From NCBI RefSeq assembly GCF_000315485.1, contig NZ_JH992941.1, forward strand, positions 1,206,107-1,270,106: a stretch of DNA of 64,000 nt, read 5' to 3'. The notes under the pieces were generated by a model that worked only from the letters and a program-made list of their open reading frames with translations, ran no database searches and had not been told where the DNA came from. Shown piece after piece: positions 18,586 to 29,386 of this stretch. The position numbers and the translations under genes are program-made. This DNA is from Bacteroides oleiciplenus YIT 12058. GTDB taxonomy: Bacteria > Bacteroidota > Bacteroidia > Bacteroidales > Bacteroidaceae. The stretch's first letter is position 1; each line of letters starts with the position of its first letter.

Positions 18586-19917
18586 TTATTGGAAAGTAAT
18601 CCAGTCGGTCTCGACCTTGCCGTTTCCTTTTAGTGATACATATAAATCGTGGATACCGCTCTGACCGGAACGGACAGGGGATTCGATTTCCGTCCATTTA
18701 TCACTCTTGGGAACTTTGATTTCCGAGATAACCGGACCGTCTGTTCCGTTTATACGTATTTGTAGTATCCCTCCATCTTCCGAGGAAACTCTTGCTTTTA
18801 CTTTCCGGGGAGCGCTGTTGCCGAAATCTACCCGGTTGTACTGTATCCATGCACCGTTTTTGCTTAATATGGTTTTCCAACCTTCAAACTTGTTTGTCAG
18901 GTTCAGGTAGTCAATGGCTGCTCCCCGGTTGCTTAATCGGCTGTACCGGTCGAGTTGAATCTCTTTCCGGGCATCTGTTATGCCGACTCCACGTAGGGTG
19001 GGGGTTACCTTCTGGATAGTACCGTCAGGATTGAAGAACAAGGAATCAATACGTGTCGATCTGTTTTTATCAAATTCGGGAGAGTAGTCATTGTGGTGGT
19101 AGAACAGATACCACTGGTCTTTGTATTTCACTAATGAATGGTGGTTTGTCCAGCAGCCGGTCGGTGACTCGTCCATGATGATGCCTTTGAATTCAAAAGG
19201 CCCCATAGGGCTGTCTCCCATAGCATAGGCCAATGTTTCTGTTTTTTCTTTTACCCAGGGGAATGTGAAGTAATATTTCCCGTTGCGCTCAAAAGCAAAA
19301 GGACCTTCTTTAAAACCTTCGGGCAATCCTTCTATTTTGATGGGCTCGGAGTCCAGCTCAAGCATGTTTTCTTTCAGCTTTGCTACCGACATTCCACGGC
19401 CCGACCAGTAGATGTAGGCCTGCCCGTCTTTATCAATGAGCACACAAGGGTCGATGCCGTTTACTCCTTCAATAGGATTGGCTTGCGGGGTGAAAGGACC
19501 GTAAGGCTTGTCGGCTATGGCAACTCCGATACTGAAACCACGCTTACCCTCGCCTTTAGGGGTGGAGGGGAAGTAAAAGTAATATTTCCCATTCTTGTAC
19601 ACACACTCGGGAGCCCACATGGAATAGGAATCGGGAGCTACCCAAGGTACGTTCTCCTGGCTTAGAATCACTCCATGGTCTGTCCAGTCCACCAAGTTTT
19701 CTGACGAGAATACATGATAGTCTGCCATGCAGAACCATTCTTTCAACCGGTCAATGGGGCTTGGAATGTCATGTGAAGGATAGACAAACATCTTGCCCTC
19801 AAATACTTTTGCAGTAGGGTCAGCGGTGAACTGATCCTTTATAATTGGATTTTGAGCTTGTAGCGTACCTATTATCACCAGAAATGCGGATAATAAAAAC
19901 AGTCTTTTGTTTTTCAT
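18586..19917 (-). CDS. Glycoside hydrolase family 43 enzyme with C-terminal CBM6-like domain
   Basis: Exported 443-residue enzyme with the signal sequence LFLLSAFLVIIGTLQAQ. The five-bladed GH43 propeller spans about 25-310. The catalytic base is probably the Asp in TADPTAKVFEGK, the pKa modulator the Asp in NGIDPCVLIDKDG, and the acid the Glu in GFKEGPFAFERNGKYYF. The last 120 residues (VDFGNSAPRKVKARVSS ... HDLYVSLKG) match a CBM6-type beta-sandwich. Family activities are beta-xylosidase or alpha-L-arabinofuranosidase. In this locus it should trim xylan or arabinoxylan oligosaccharides, probably in the periplasm. A TATCTTTG box at 19967-19974 suggests that this gene and the HTCS gene can also be read separately from the upstream operon. 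Confidence 0.9.
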   Translation of the reverse strand: MKNKRLFLLSAFLVIIGTLQAQNPIIKDQFTADPTAKVFEGKMFVYPSHDIPSPIDRLKEWFCMADYHVFSSENLVDWTDHGVILSQENVPWVAPDSYSMWAPECVYKNGKYYFYFPSTPKGEGKRGFSIGVAIADKPYGPFTPQANPIEGVNGIDPCVLIDKDGQAYIYWSGRGMSVAKLKENMLELDSEPIKIEGLPEGFKEGPFAFERNGKYYFTFPWVKEKTETLAYAMGDSPMGPFEFKGIIMDESPTGCWTNHHSLVKYKDQWYLFYHHNDYSPEFDKNRSTRIDSLFFNPDGTIQKVTPTLRGVGITDARKEIQLDRYSRLSNRGAAIDYLNLTNKFEGWKTILSKNGAWIQYNRVDFGNSAPRKVKARVSSEDGGILQIRINGTDGPVISEIKVPKSDKWTEIESPVRSGQSGIHDLYVSLKGNGKVETDWITFQ

Positions 19918-19966
19918 AAGTTGTTTTTTTTAGAGTGTACCGGTTCTCTATTTCTCCATCCGGACA

Positions 19967-19974
19967 CAAAGATA
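19967..19974 (-). promoter_or_regulatory. Internal -7 box (TATCTTTG) before the GH43-CBM6/HTCS pair
   Basis: CAAAGATA on the plus strand reads TATCTTTG toward the GH43 gene, 50 bp before its start. It gives the sensor gene a possible basal promoter apart from the SusC promoter. Confidence 0.45.
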
Positions 19975-20016
19975 AATAAAAATAGGATGAAGCCATGGAA
20001 TGAGCTGACTTCCTTT

Positions 20017-22605
20017 TTATAGTAAAGTTACTTTGACGGATTGCAAATCCTTGGCTGCGGAACTGGTTCCGTAGAATAATTCGTACTCACCCGGTGCCAC
20101 TCGCATTGTATTGGTTGAAGGATCAAAACATTCGAATGATTCGGCTGGCAGTTGTATCTCTATGTCCTGAGTAGCCCCTGCTGCAAGTTCTGCGCGGGCA
20201 TAGGCTTTCAATGACTTTAACGGGCCACCGGTATCATCTGTTTTGCGGATGTATACTTGTATGACTTCCGTTCCGGAGCGCTTGCCTGTGTTAGAGATCG
20301 GCACGGTCAAGGTCAGCGCCTCCTCTGTACGGAGTTGGGTTTTGCTGCACTGGGCTGTGCCTACGGTGAAATCAGTATAGCTTAATCCGAATCCAAACGG
20401 GAACAGAGGGTCGGACATATATCGGTAGGTGCGTCCTTTCATGGAATAATCCTCATAGTCGGGCAGTTGTTTCGTACTTTTATAGAAAGTGACGGGCAAT
20501 TTACCGGAGGGGTTATAGTCACCAAACAATACATCGGCTACTGCCTGTCCGCCTAATTCTCCTCCATACCATGCCTGAAGGATGGCGTCACAACTTTCTG
20601 TTTCGGGTAGCAATGCCATGGACGATCCGGAACAATTGACAAATACAACTTGCTTGCTGGCTTCCTTTAAGGCTTTCAGGAAGTTACGCTGTACTGCCGG
20701 CAGTTCTATATCCGTGCGGTCGCCGTTCTTGAAACCGGGAAGATTCAGAGGCATTTCTTCTCCTTCCAGTTGTGGTGAGATGCCGCCTACGAAGACTACC
20801 ATATCTACGTTCTTAAGCTTGGAAATGCTTTCGTCGTAATTAATCGGCAATTCTTTACCGAGGTTGAACTTCAGGTTTGCGGCCCAGTTTTCCACTTGTG
20901 CATAGAGTATTTCTATTTTATATTCTTTTCCCTTTTCCACTTGCAACATGGTGCGGGTATCGGTGGTTCTCCAGGTGCGCCGTTTGGCCATTGCCTGGCC
21001 GTTTACTAATAACTCAAAGTAGCTGCAACCTTCGAGATTGAGGAGGACTTCGCCTGACTCTTTGGGGGTAAATACTGTTTCGTATTTGGCCGAGAACTTC
21101 TCGAGGTTCACTCCCGGGCCGAAAGTATGCAATCCGTATGTGGTTACATTGATGGGTTGGGTGGTTCGGAGAGAAGAAACCGGTTCTCCCTGGCGTTCCG
21201 GATTGTTCCAGAATGTAGCTTTGATGCCTGGTTTCCCATCTATGCTGCATTGGTCGAGATAGGATTCCAGTGTTTTATCATTCACCAGGTCGCAGCCTTT
21301 CATATAAATAATCTGATTCTTCTTCAACTTGGTTTTGAAGCCGTCCAGAATGGTAATAGTCTGATTGGGCGTTCCGTTATAGTTGCCCCACAACATGGGT
21401 TTGTCGTCGGCATTGGGACCGATAACTGCAATTTTGCGGATGGATTTGCTTAACGGCAATACATTGTTCTTGTTCTGCAAAAGCGTCATTGTCTGGCGTG
21501 ACATATTCAGTGACAAGTCTTTGTGAGCTTTACTGTTGACTACGGACATTGGTATCTGACTCCATTTTACCAATGAGGGGTCGTCCATTTCTCCGAGTTC
21601 AAAGCGTCCTTCCAGCAAACGGAGCACATGCTTGTCTATTTCCTCTTCCGTAATCAATCCTCTGGACACTGCTTCCGGCAGTTTCTGGTAAGCATATCCA
21701 TATCCACACTCCACGTCCGTGCCGGCCATTGTTCCTTTAACGGCGGCATGTACGGCATCGGAGGAGCTTTTGTGGGAAGTCCAGAAGTCGGCAATGGCTC
21801 CGCAATCGGAAACTACGAGGTATTTAAATCCCCATTCGTCACGGAGGATTTGTTGGAGCAGACGGGTACTTCCACAGCAAGGATCATCGTCCAGGCGTTG
21901 GTAGGCACACATCACCTCGCGTACATCGGCTTTCTGCACCAATGCCTTGAATGCAGGCAGATAGGTTTCCCATAAATCGCGGGGGCTGATATTGTTCAGG
22001 TTGGCTGAATGGCGGCTCCATTCGGGACCGCTATGCACGGCATAGTGTTTGGCACATGCAAGAAGCTTGCGATACTTTTCATCTTCAGGCCCTTGCAGTC
22101 CTTTTACTACTGCAATACCCATTTGGGAAGTCAGATACGGATCTTCCCCATAGGTTTCCTGGCCACGTCCCCAGCGGGGATCACGGAAGATGTTTACATT
22201 GGGAGTCCAAACGGAAAGGCTGTGGAAACGGGTGTCTTCCAGTCCATTGCGTACACGCTCGTTGTGCTTGGCACGCATTTCATCGGAGGTTGCATTGAAA
22301 ATCTCGAATACCAGCTTCTCGTTGAATGAAGCGGCCATCCCGACGGGCTCGGGGAAAACGGTTACATTTCCCTGATTGGCTACTCCGTGAAGGGCTTCAC
22401 TCCACCAATTGAATTTCTTTATTCCCAAACGTGGGATAGCTTCCGAGTCATCGCACATTAAGAGTGCCTTCTCTTCCAAAGTCAGGCGCGATACCAAATC
22501 TTTAGCTCTTTCTGCCGGACTTAATTCGGGATTTTGGTACGGCAATGTTTGTCCCCACCCCGATAAGGAGAACAACAAACCGCATGCTACTATTATCTTT
22601 CTCAT
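20017..22605 (-). CDS. Glycoside hydrolase family 3 enzyme, beta-xylosidase-like, with PA14 insert
   Basis: Exported 862-residue GH3 enzyme that releases terminal sugars from the non-reducing end. A signal peptide (MRKIIVACGLLFSLSGWGQ) precedes the N-terminal TIM barrel. The nucleophile is Asp267 in VVSDCGA, and the substrate-binding KHYAVHSGPE is at about 186-195. The second domain starts near 390 (KIAVIGPNAD). A PA14 domain is inserted at about 456-590 (IKATFWNNPERQGEPV). The candidate acid/base Glu lies in GGISPQLEGEEM. A fibronectin-III-like domain closes the protein (YTDFTVG ... GEYELFYG). The Cys after the nucleophile and the PA14 insert are typical of the xylosidase/arabinosidase branch. 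It lies within the operon between two GH43 genes. Confidence 0.93.
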   Translation of the reverse strand: MRKIIVACGLLFSLSGWGQTLPYQNPELSPAERAKDLVSRLTLEEKALLMCDDSEAIPRLGIKKFNWWSEALHGVANQGNVTVFPEPVGMAASFNEKLVFEIFNATSDEMRAKHNERVRNGLEDTRFHSLSVWTPNVNIFRDPRWGRGQETYGEDPYLTSQMGIAVVKGLQGPEDEKYRKLLACAKHYAVHSGPEWSRHSANLNNISPRDLWETYLPAFKALVQKADVREVMCAYQRLDDDPCCGSTRLLQQILRDEWGFKYLVVSDCGAIADFWTSHKSSSDAVHAAVKGTMAGTDVECGYGYAYQKLPEAVSRGLITEEEIDKHVLRLLEGRFELGEMDDPSLVKWSQIPMSVVNSKAHKDLSLNMSRQTMTLLQNKNNVLPLSKSIRKIAVIGPNADDKPMLWGNYNGTPNQTITILDGFKTKLKKNQIIYMKGCDLVNDKTLESYLDQCSIDGKPGIKATFWNNPERQGEPVSSLRTTQPINVTTYGLHTFGPGVNLEKFSAKYETVFTPKESGEVLLNLEGCSYFELLVNGQAMAKRRTWRTTDTRTMLQVEKGKEYKIEILYAQVENWAANLKFNLGKELPINYDESISKLKNVDMVVFVGGISPQLEGEEMPLNLPGFKNGDRTDIELPAVQRNFLKALKEASKQVVFVNCSGSSMALLPETESCDAILQAWYGGELGGQAVADVLFGDYNPSGKLPVTFYKSTKQLPDYEDYSMKGRTYRYMSDPLFPFGFGLSYTDFTVGTAQCSKTQLRTEEALTLTVPISNTGKRSGTEVIQVYIRKTDDTGGPLKSLKAYARAELAAGATQDIEIQLPAESFECFDPSTNTMRVAPGEYELFYGTSSAAKDLQSVKVTLL

Positions 22606-22656
22606 GATACTATATGTTTTTCATTGTATACAAGTTACTTCATTGCTGCTTGACCG

Positions 22657-23709
22657 CTAAGGATGATATTTACCCAGTATTTTAATCTGATCTCCCGAAA
22701 TGTCAACCTCCAGTAGAGTAGGTCTTCGTGGGCCGGGGAGGTCGGAGTCGAGACTTTGGTGGTGCAGGCACATCAGTAACTTTCCTCCGAATGTGCGGAA
22801 CAGCATACCATGTCCTGAATTGTTGGGAACTAAAGGAATATTGTATTGGGCCCAAGGGCCTGCCAGCTTGCTCGACTCGGAGTAGGCCACTCCCTGGGCA
22901 CAGCGATTGTCGCTCCAACTGGACCAGAGCATTCCTAAACGACCTGTATCCGTCCTGAACAAGAATGGTCCGTCTGCCACATATCCTCCTAATGCCATGC
23001 CGAAAGTGAGTTCACCTATCGATCTCATATCTCTTGGCCATGTGGCTTCGGATGCTCTGAAAAGAGTGGTGGAGACTCCCACAGATTCTGATAAGTCAGG
23101 GGCAAGCCTGATATAATTAATCATTCCATTGATGGTTTGCATCCATTCGTGGCAGAAGACCATATAAGGCACCCCGTCTTCTTCCCAAAAACTGCCGTCG
23201 AGTGTAGACCAGTTCTCCGGCAAATAGTTCTTGTCGCTGATGGGATGATAAGGGCCTGCTGCCTTGTCGGATACGAGGATATGGGTGGCACGGCGTTGTA
23301 CGTTATACCTGTTGGGCACGGTGTCCACGATTATCTGGGGATTGGTAAAGGTGACGAAACAATAATATTTGCCTTTGTACTTATGGAGTTCCGGTGCCCA
23401 TATTCTCGGGGCGGTTCCTATCCAGGAAGTTGTGTCCACGGTGATGTATTGATAGGGTCCTGTCCACATCTTCATATCCGCACTCTTCCATAAACTGCCA
23501 CCGCTTCCAACCAGATAGTACATTTGTGTTGCTTCATCTGCAAGAATGAACGGGTCGCTTATTTGCAAAGAGTCGAAATAGGTAGTGTCTGTTTTGCTCC
23601 CTTCTACGCCACCGATAAACGTGTATTGCAACTCTGTGTTCTTTGTCTGAGTGCAGGCAATCAGACAAAGAATAAACAAAGTTAGTATGACATGAAACCA
23701 TTTCTTCAT
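22657..23709 (-). CDS. GH43-like lipoprotein
   Basis: A 350-residue protein with lipobox LIACT, so probably membrane-anchored and possibly surface-exposed. The GH43 features are ISDPFILADEATQMYYLVGSG (base Asp), WAPELHKYKGKYYCFVTF, TLDGSFWEEDGVPYMVF (modulator Asp) and a later acidic site near YVADGPFLFRTDTGRLGMLWSS. The layout is that of GH43 members acting on arabinose- or xylose-containing chains. It is the only enzyme of this operon with a clear lipoprotein signal, so it may act at the cell surface. It lies 51 bp from the GH3 start. Family is secure, specificity is not. Confidence 0.87.
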   Translation of the reverse strand: MKKWFHVILTLFILCLIACTQTKNTELQYTFIGGVEGSKTDTTYFDSLQISDPFILADEATQMYYLVGSGGSLWKSADMKMWTGPYQYITVDTTSWIGTAPRIWAPELHKYKGKYYCFVTFTNPQIIVDTVPNRYNVQRRATHILVSDKAAGPYHPISDKNYLPENWSTLDGSFWEEDGVPYMVFCHEWMQTINGMINYIRLAPDLSESVGVSTTLFRASEATWPRDMRSIGELTFGMALGGYVADGPFLFRTDTGRLGMLWSSWSDNRCAQGVAYSESSKLAGPWAQYNIPLVPNNSGHGMLFRTFGGKLLMCLHHQSLDSDLPGPRRPTLLEVDISGDQIKILGKYHP

Positions 23710-23758
23710 AGTTGTAGCTCTTTTTATGCTTTTAAAAAATACTTCTCAAATACTGGTA

Positions 23759-24109
23759 TTAACTGCAAATGTAGCATGTAATACCTTCGGGGAGGGATAC
23801 TAAATTGTTTTTTAGGAGGATTTTTCTTGCTGGCAGGGTATTTCTGTAACTTGCTGCCAAATCTATTACGTACTCATTTTCGCTCCATAGGAAAGGATAA
23901 TCCTCCCTGTTCTCGGGGAAGTCCGGTTTCAATATCCTGACGCCCGGCACTGCACCTCCGAGAATAAAACTGAAGTCGGAGCGGGAGAAGGATGTACCTT
24001 TCCCGCATCCGGTGAATACTTGGCATCCCACTACTCCTATACAAAAAATGATTATTTTTAGTTTCATACTATTCATTTTCTTAGTCGGTTCACTTAATTT
24101 TTGATTCAT
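23759..24109 (-). CDS. Short lipoprotein-like frame, probably a truncated gene
   Basis: A 116-residue frame with a lipoprotein signal (MKLKIIIFCIGVVGCQVFTGC); the best start is the Met at residue 12 or 15 of the frame. A short conserved-looking part follows (FSFILGGAVPGVRILKP, DYPFLWSENEYVIDLAASY). The last 30 residues look non-coding and run into a TACATTTG promoter-like box. It appears to be the N-terminal stump of a larger secreted protein whose body was lost when the locus was rearranged. I do not recognise the parent family. It lies between two GH43 genes. Confidence 0.5.
   Translation of the reverse strand: MNQKLSEPTKKMNSMKLKIIIFCIGVVGCQVFTGCGKGTSFSRSDFSFILGGAVPGVRILKPDFPENREDYPFLWSENEYVIDLAASYRNTLPARKILLKNNLVSLPEGITCYICS
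23766..23773 (-). promoter_or_regulatory. Internal -7 box (TACATTTG) upstream of the GH43 lipoprotein
   Basis: CAAATGTA on the plus strand reads TACATTTG toward the gene at 23709. It overlaps the end of the truncated frame and could start a secondary transcript covering GH43, GH3, GH43 and HTCS. Confidence 0.4.
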
Positions 24110-24173
24110 ATGGCTGTTTCAGCCGATTTGTTATCTGAGTGGGATTACCCGGTATAGCATTGTCACATTGTTT

Positions 24174-25631
24174 CTAATGATTGCGGAAGTTCCACTTGGA
24201 ATTATCGCTGTTCATATCGAACTTGCCGAGTGAAGGAGTGCTGTCGCCTACGGATACCAAAACCAGCTCCTTGTCGGTTCCCGGCACTTCTTTGGGCATG
24301 ATCCGGTAGGTGCCGTCCGTCAACTGATCGATTCTCCATAACTGTTCGGGTGCTCCCGTAAACTCAGGAACTGCCACCACCTCCGCATCTGCCGTGGTAG
24401 CCAATGCACGGTTGGTTCCTTCAATCACAATCTTGTAATAAGGACCGCCCAGGTATCCGCCGGCTTCGGGCACAGCGGTAATGGTCCACTTCTGATGGGG
24501 ACGGAACATGTAATCGCCAATCCTTACGTTGATATTTCCTTGCGGCCAGGTCCCGATCACATCTTCCAGTGTTTGTGACTTCAAAGGTACGATGGGGGTG
24601 TCATCTTTTTCCCAGAAACGATGTCTGGTATACTCCATGCGCACGAAGTCGACGGCAAGTTCGAGGGCATAACCTCTGCGTTCGGACTCAATCTCGTAAG
24701 TTCCTTCTTTGAAGACTTCACCGGCAACGGGCCATTCATTCTTCCATAAGAGTGGGCGTATGCCCAATACACTACGACCACCCCAGTCGAAATCGGCTTC
24801 AAAGTGGCATGACATCTTCTCTACACCATCGGCCACTTTGAAAAGCCCGAAGTGTCCGGGACCGGTTTGGCGGTTCCCTGCGGCAATCACCATCTTACCG
24901 CCACCTTCCAGCATCTTTCGTCCCATATTGTCAACATATGGTCCCGTTACTTTGCGCGAACGGCCGACTACGATGTTGTAGGTAGAGTTCGGACCATCGC
25001 AACAAGTGCCGTGTGTTCCCAGAAGATAATACCATCCGTCACGGTATATCAAATCCGTCGCTTCACAATCAATGGCGATGTCGATTGCTTCGTTGCCTTC
25101 CACCCGTTTACCGGTTGCGGGGTCGAGCTCTACAAGTCTGATAAATCCGAAATAGGTGCCGTAAGACAACCACAGGCGCCCGTCCGTAGGGTCGAGCAAG
25201 AGGCCGGCATCAATGGCATCGCAATCTTCATCGTTCACTGAAGATGCCACTTCTATGGGTTCCGTATATGCGAAGTCGGGGGAATTGGGGTCTAAGGTTT
25301 TGTTCCATATGGTCAATACCTTACCACTGTGTCCTCCTCCGAGTCCTCCTCCGGTGGCACTGTAAGCAATCAGATAGCGGTCGCCTATCTTCACTGCATC
25401 TGGAGCTGCACCTCCTCCGGGCCTTACTCCGCCACCGTTCCACGTCCAGCCGTCTTCGGATATCAATCCACCTCCACCTGTGCCGAACGTGTAGTATTTA
25501 CCATCGCACTCCATGATGGTTGATGGGTCGTGGATGTATGGAGCGCCTATTTGTGCAATTGCTTTTTCAGATGTCAATACAGACATCAGGGCTGCCACGC
25601 CCATAAGTATAGCTTTTGTTTTCATGGTCAT
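24174..25631 (-). CDS. GH43 enzyme, endo-arabinanase-like, with extra C-terminal domain
   Basis: Exported 485-residue GH43 protein. The base Asp is in APYIHDPSTIMECDGKYY, the modulator in CDAIDAGLLLDPTDGRLWL, and the acid probably the Glu in IAIDCEATDLIYRDGWYYLL. The HDPS start is typical of the endo-alpha-1,5-arabinanase branch. Residues from about 340 on (HQKWTITAVPEAGGYLGG, LWRIDQLTDGTYRIMPK) form an added beta-rich domain resembling a ricin-type or carbohydrate-binding fold. It overlaps the upstream gene by 4 bp, which indicates translational coupling. It would cut arabinan or arabinose-decorated chains; exact linkage preference is not readable. Confidence 0.88.
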   Translation of the reverse strand: MTMKTKAILMGVAALMSVLTSEKAIAQIGAPYIHDPSTIMECDGKYYTFGTGGGGLISEDGWTWNGGGVRPGGGAAPDAVKIGDRYLIAYSATGGGLGGGHSGKVLTIWNKTLDPNSPDFAYTEPIEVASSVNDEDCDAIDAGLLLDPTDGRLWLSYGTYFGFIRLVELDPATGKRVEGNEAIDIAIDCEATDLIYRDGWYYLLGTHGTCCDGPNSTYNIVVGRSRKVTGPYVDNMGRKMLEGGGKMVIAAGNRQTGPGHFGLFKVADGVEKMSCHFEADFDWGGRSVLGIRPLLWKNEWPVAGEVFKEGTYEIESERRGYALELAVDFVRMEYTRHRFWEKDDTPIVPLKSQTLEDVIGTWPQGNINVRIGDYMFRPHQKWTITAVPEAGGYLGGPYYKIVIEGTNRALATTADAEVVAVPEFTGAPEQLWRIDQLTDGTYRIMPKEVPGTDKELVLVSVGDSTPSLGKFDMNSDNSKWNFRNH

Positions 25632-26326
25632 TTATAGCTGATAGTAATGTTTTTAACAGGTGTTCCATTCTCATCGAGGAAACGAACACAGAAATCACTC
25701 ATTCCGGGACCGTTGATGAGGGCTCCACGGACGATGTTCTTACCTTTCTTCAAGGTCAGCCGGCGCGACAGGCAGTCGTCCTTGACCATGCGGCGGTCGC
25801 CCGAAAGAATTACGGCTTCTTCGCCGTTCAGCCACCACATGGATGCGGAGTTGGAGCCTACCGACATCCGGACGTTCTCCATGTCTTCGGGACATTCGAT
25901 GACCGTGACAGCCCAGAACAGTACACCGTATACTTGTTTCTTCAGGCCAGAGGCAAAGCGAAACAGCTTCACATTGAAGAGTTTGCTTTCGAGTGCGTGC
26001 CAGGTTAGTTTTTGTTTGCCTACCCTCACTTTATCACCGTCTTTGGGCAAGACGGTGAATTGTCCGGGGAAATATTCGGTGGCAAATGCTTCACGAATGT
26101 AACTGTCGGTAAAAACCGTGTTGGAGCGATTGGGCTTGTCAATGGGTTCCAACAGTAGCCAGCGTTGAATGAAGCCCTCACTGTCCGGCGACATGACGCC
26201 TGTGGTTGCCGGAGAAAAATAGACTGACAACTGGGGGGACTCTTCATTCTTCTGCGCATAGCCCGGTAGAGTCATCATAACCGCGAGGCAAGTTGCCAGC
26301 AATGATTTTCGATGAAAGATGTTCAT
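25628..26326 (-). CDS. Exported beta-sandwich protein of unknown function in the polysaccharide locus
   Basis: A 232-residue protein with a signal peptide (MNIFHRKSLLATCLAVMMTLPGYAQ). No catalytic motif is visible. The two halves (GFIQRWLLLEPIDKP ... VLPKDGDKVRVGKQKLTWHALES and SASMWWLNGEEAVILSGDRR ... GKNIVRGALINGPG) look like beta-sandwich folds of the kind found as accessory domains in esterases and glycosidases. SASMWWLNGEE and KGKNIVRGALING are reminiscent of galactose-binding-like carbohydrate modules. It lies between the CE1 esterase and the GH43, overlapping the latter by 4 bp, so it probably binds sugar or assists those enzymes. This is inference. Confidence 0.7.
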   Translation of the reverse strand: MNIFHRKSLLATCLAVMMTLPGYAQKNEESPQLSVYFSPATTGVMSPDSEGFIQRWLLLEPIDKPNRSNTVFTDSYIREAFATEYFPGQFTVLPKDGDKVRVGKQKLTWHALESKLFNVKLFRFASGLKKQVYGVLFWAVTVIECPEDMENVRMSVGSNSASMWWLNGEEAVILSGDRRMVKDDCLSRRLTLKKGKNIVRGALINGPGMSDFCVRFLDENGTPVKNITISYK

Positions 26327-26354
26327 TGTTATAGTCTGTTTGATTGGTTATACA

Positions 26355-27515
<1,161 letters not shown>

Positions 27516-27566
27516 TCAAATATTTAGAGAGTTTGTTTTGGGTTATAATTTAATAAATGAGAGTTT

Positions 27567-29366
27567 TTAGTTCGCACTGTTTCCGTGCATGTTCGGATTG
27601 ACTTCCAATTCTCTACTCGGAATCGGAAGAATGCGGTTCTTCTCATAATTGAACGGTACAGGCCCTGTCAGTGAAGTCTGGTACTCTTGTACCTTATATT
27701 TGTTTACCAAACCGTCGATGACATTGGTATGGTCGGGATCGGCCGTATTGTTATGCCAGCGCATCAAGTTGAAGAAACGCCAACCTTCAAGGAAGAGCTC
27801 ACAGGTATATTCGTGTTTCAGCAGGCGGCGGGCGGTATTGATTTCTACGCCCGGCAGGATTACACTACCGGCATCGTCCACCACGCGTCCCACAACAGGT
27901 TTATCTGCTAACAGTTCCTGGGCGGTAGGCAATGTGCCTCTGCCCTTTGTATAAAACAGCCCCTTGTCTGACGGAGAGTTTTGCAACACCTGATTGTTGG
28001 CACGTGAACGTATCTTGTCAATATAGACCAGAGCGGTAGCTTCGTCACCGGTTTCAATGCAACATTCGGCATACATCAGCAATACATCGGCATAACGCAG
28101 GATGCGGTCGTTCACCGGGCCGCGCATTAGGTCGGGCATGGCCGAATTATCGTCTATGCAATATTTGCGGGTTCCGAAGAACTTGCCCAGCCATGAGTCA
28201 GCCAGATAGTTATATGTATTTTCGTAGTTCCTGGGCTGACCATTGTGGAAGAATGTGGCGCCATTGGGTATCCATAATCCCTGGAAAGCGCGCGGGTCGA
28301 TGATTTCACCGTTGGCATTGCGTTCAAATTCATTATAAAGCCACATGGAAGGCATGACATTGTACCAGCCGCCGGCTCCCGGAGAGATGGTGAAACCAAT
28401 CTGCCGCCATGAGTTCTGTCCGAAGTTCAATCTGTCGATGGACATGTTGACATTGGCATCGGCACTGTACACAAATTGCACTTCATACAGTGATTCTTTA
28501 TTGTTCTCATTGTCATTGGAAGCATTGTCACGATAACAATCCACTAAATCATAGTCGTTGGAGTTGATAATCTTTTCCAGTTCCGCTTTGGCCAACTGCC
28601 ATTCGGCTGAACCGGCACCTGCCGAACCGTCTAAAATGGGACGTCCCATATAGACTTTAGCAAGCAGTGCCTGCGCGGCACCTTTACCGATGCGTCCCAT
28701 GTTTTCCGGGTGTCCCTCATAGAGCTCGGTACGTCCGGGCAACAGTTCGGCGGCTTTGGTCAGGTCCTCAACCATGCGTTGGTAGATATAACCGGGTTCG
28801 CGGGCAGGCTCGTAGCTGTCGCTCGGACCACCTGTGGCAGGATAATCTCGGTCGGGGATTTCATCGCCAAACATAAACGTAGCAAGAAAACGGCTGAAAG
28901 CACGGAAGAAGTAGGCTTCGCCCAAACAGCGGTTGTAGGTGGAGACGTCTGAACCGAACAGTTCGGCGGCACCACCGTCCGTCAGCTTCTGGATGGCGAG
29001 GTTGGCGGTGTATTGCAGTACGTAGATGTTCTGAAAGATTTCAGTGGTCATACCATGATTACCGCTGGTGGTATAGCCCGACCATGCAACGTTGTCGGGG
29101 TCTCCGGCAGCAGCTTGAGGAGTATAGATGGCCTCATCACTCACGAGGTTCAGGGCATACGGCATGTTGCGCCCCCAGAACTGGAGTATTTGTGGTATGT
29201 TATAGCACCCGTTGGCGGCATAGATCAGATGTTCTTTAGTAGTATAGTAGGTATCTTCCACTTCGGCCGTCGGGTTGATATAGTCCATGTTGGGCTCGCA
29301 TGCTGCGAATGCGGGCAGTAAGGTCACTGCCAATATGCTTTTATATAACAAATTTCTTGTTTTCAT
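27567..29366 (-). CDS. SusD-type lipoprotein of the GH43/GH3 locus
   Basis: Surface glycan-binding partner of the adjacent SusC. The start is placed at 29366 (MKTRNLLYKSILAVTLLPAFAAC), giving 599 residues with a lipobox ending in Cys; four extra residues from 29378 precede it. SusD hallmarks include YINPTAEVEDTYYTTKEHLIYAANGCY near the N-terminus, AYFFRAFSRFLATFMFGDEIP in the TPR helices, and ILPIPSRELEVNPNM at the C-terminus. It starts 20 bp after the SusC stop. Ligand specificity is not visible in sequence. Confidence 0.95.
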   Translation of the reverse strand: MKTRNLLYKSILAVTLLPAFAACEPNMDYINPTAEVEDTYYTTKEHLIYAANGCYNIPQILQFWGRNMPYALNLVSDEAIYTPQAAAGDPDNVAWSGYTTSGNHGMTTEIFQNIYVLQYTANLAIQKLTDGGAAELFGSDVSTYNRCLGEAYFFRAFSRFLATFMFGDEIPDRDYPATGGPSDSYEPAREPGYIYQRMVEDLTKAAELLPGRTELYEGHPENMGRIGKGAAQALLAKVYMGRPILDGSAGAGSAEWQLAKAELEKIINSNDYDLVDCYRDNASNDNENNKESLYEVQFVYSADANVNMSIDRLNFGQNSWRQIGFTISPGAGGWYNVMPSMWLYNEFERNANGEIIDPRAFQGLWIPNGATFFHNGQPRNYENTYNYLADSWLGKFFGTRKYCIDDNSAMPDLMRGPVNDRILRYADVLLMYAECCIETGDEATALVYIDKIRSRANNQVLQNSPSDKGLFYTKGRGTLPTAQELLADKPVVGRVVDDAGSVILPGVEINTARRLLKHEYTCELFLEGWRFFNLMRWHNNTADPDHTNVIDGLVNKYKVQEYQTSLTGPVPFNYEKNRILPIPSRELEVNPNMHGNSAN

Positions 29367-29386
29367 ATTGAGATGCATGTTTTTAA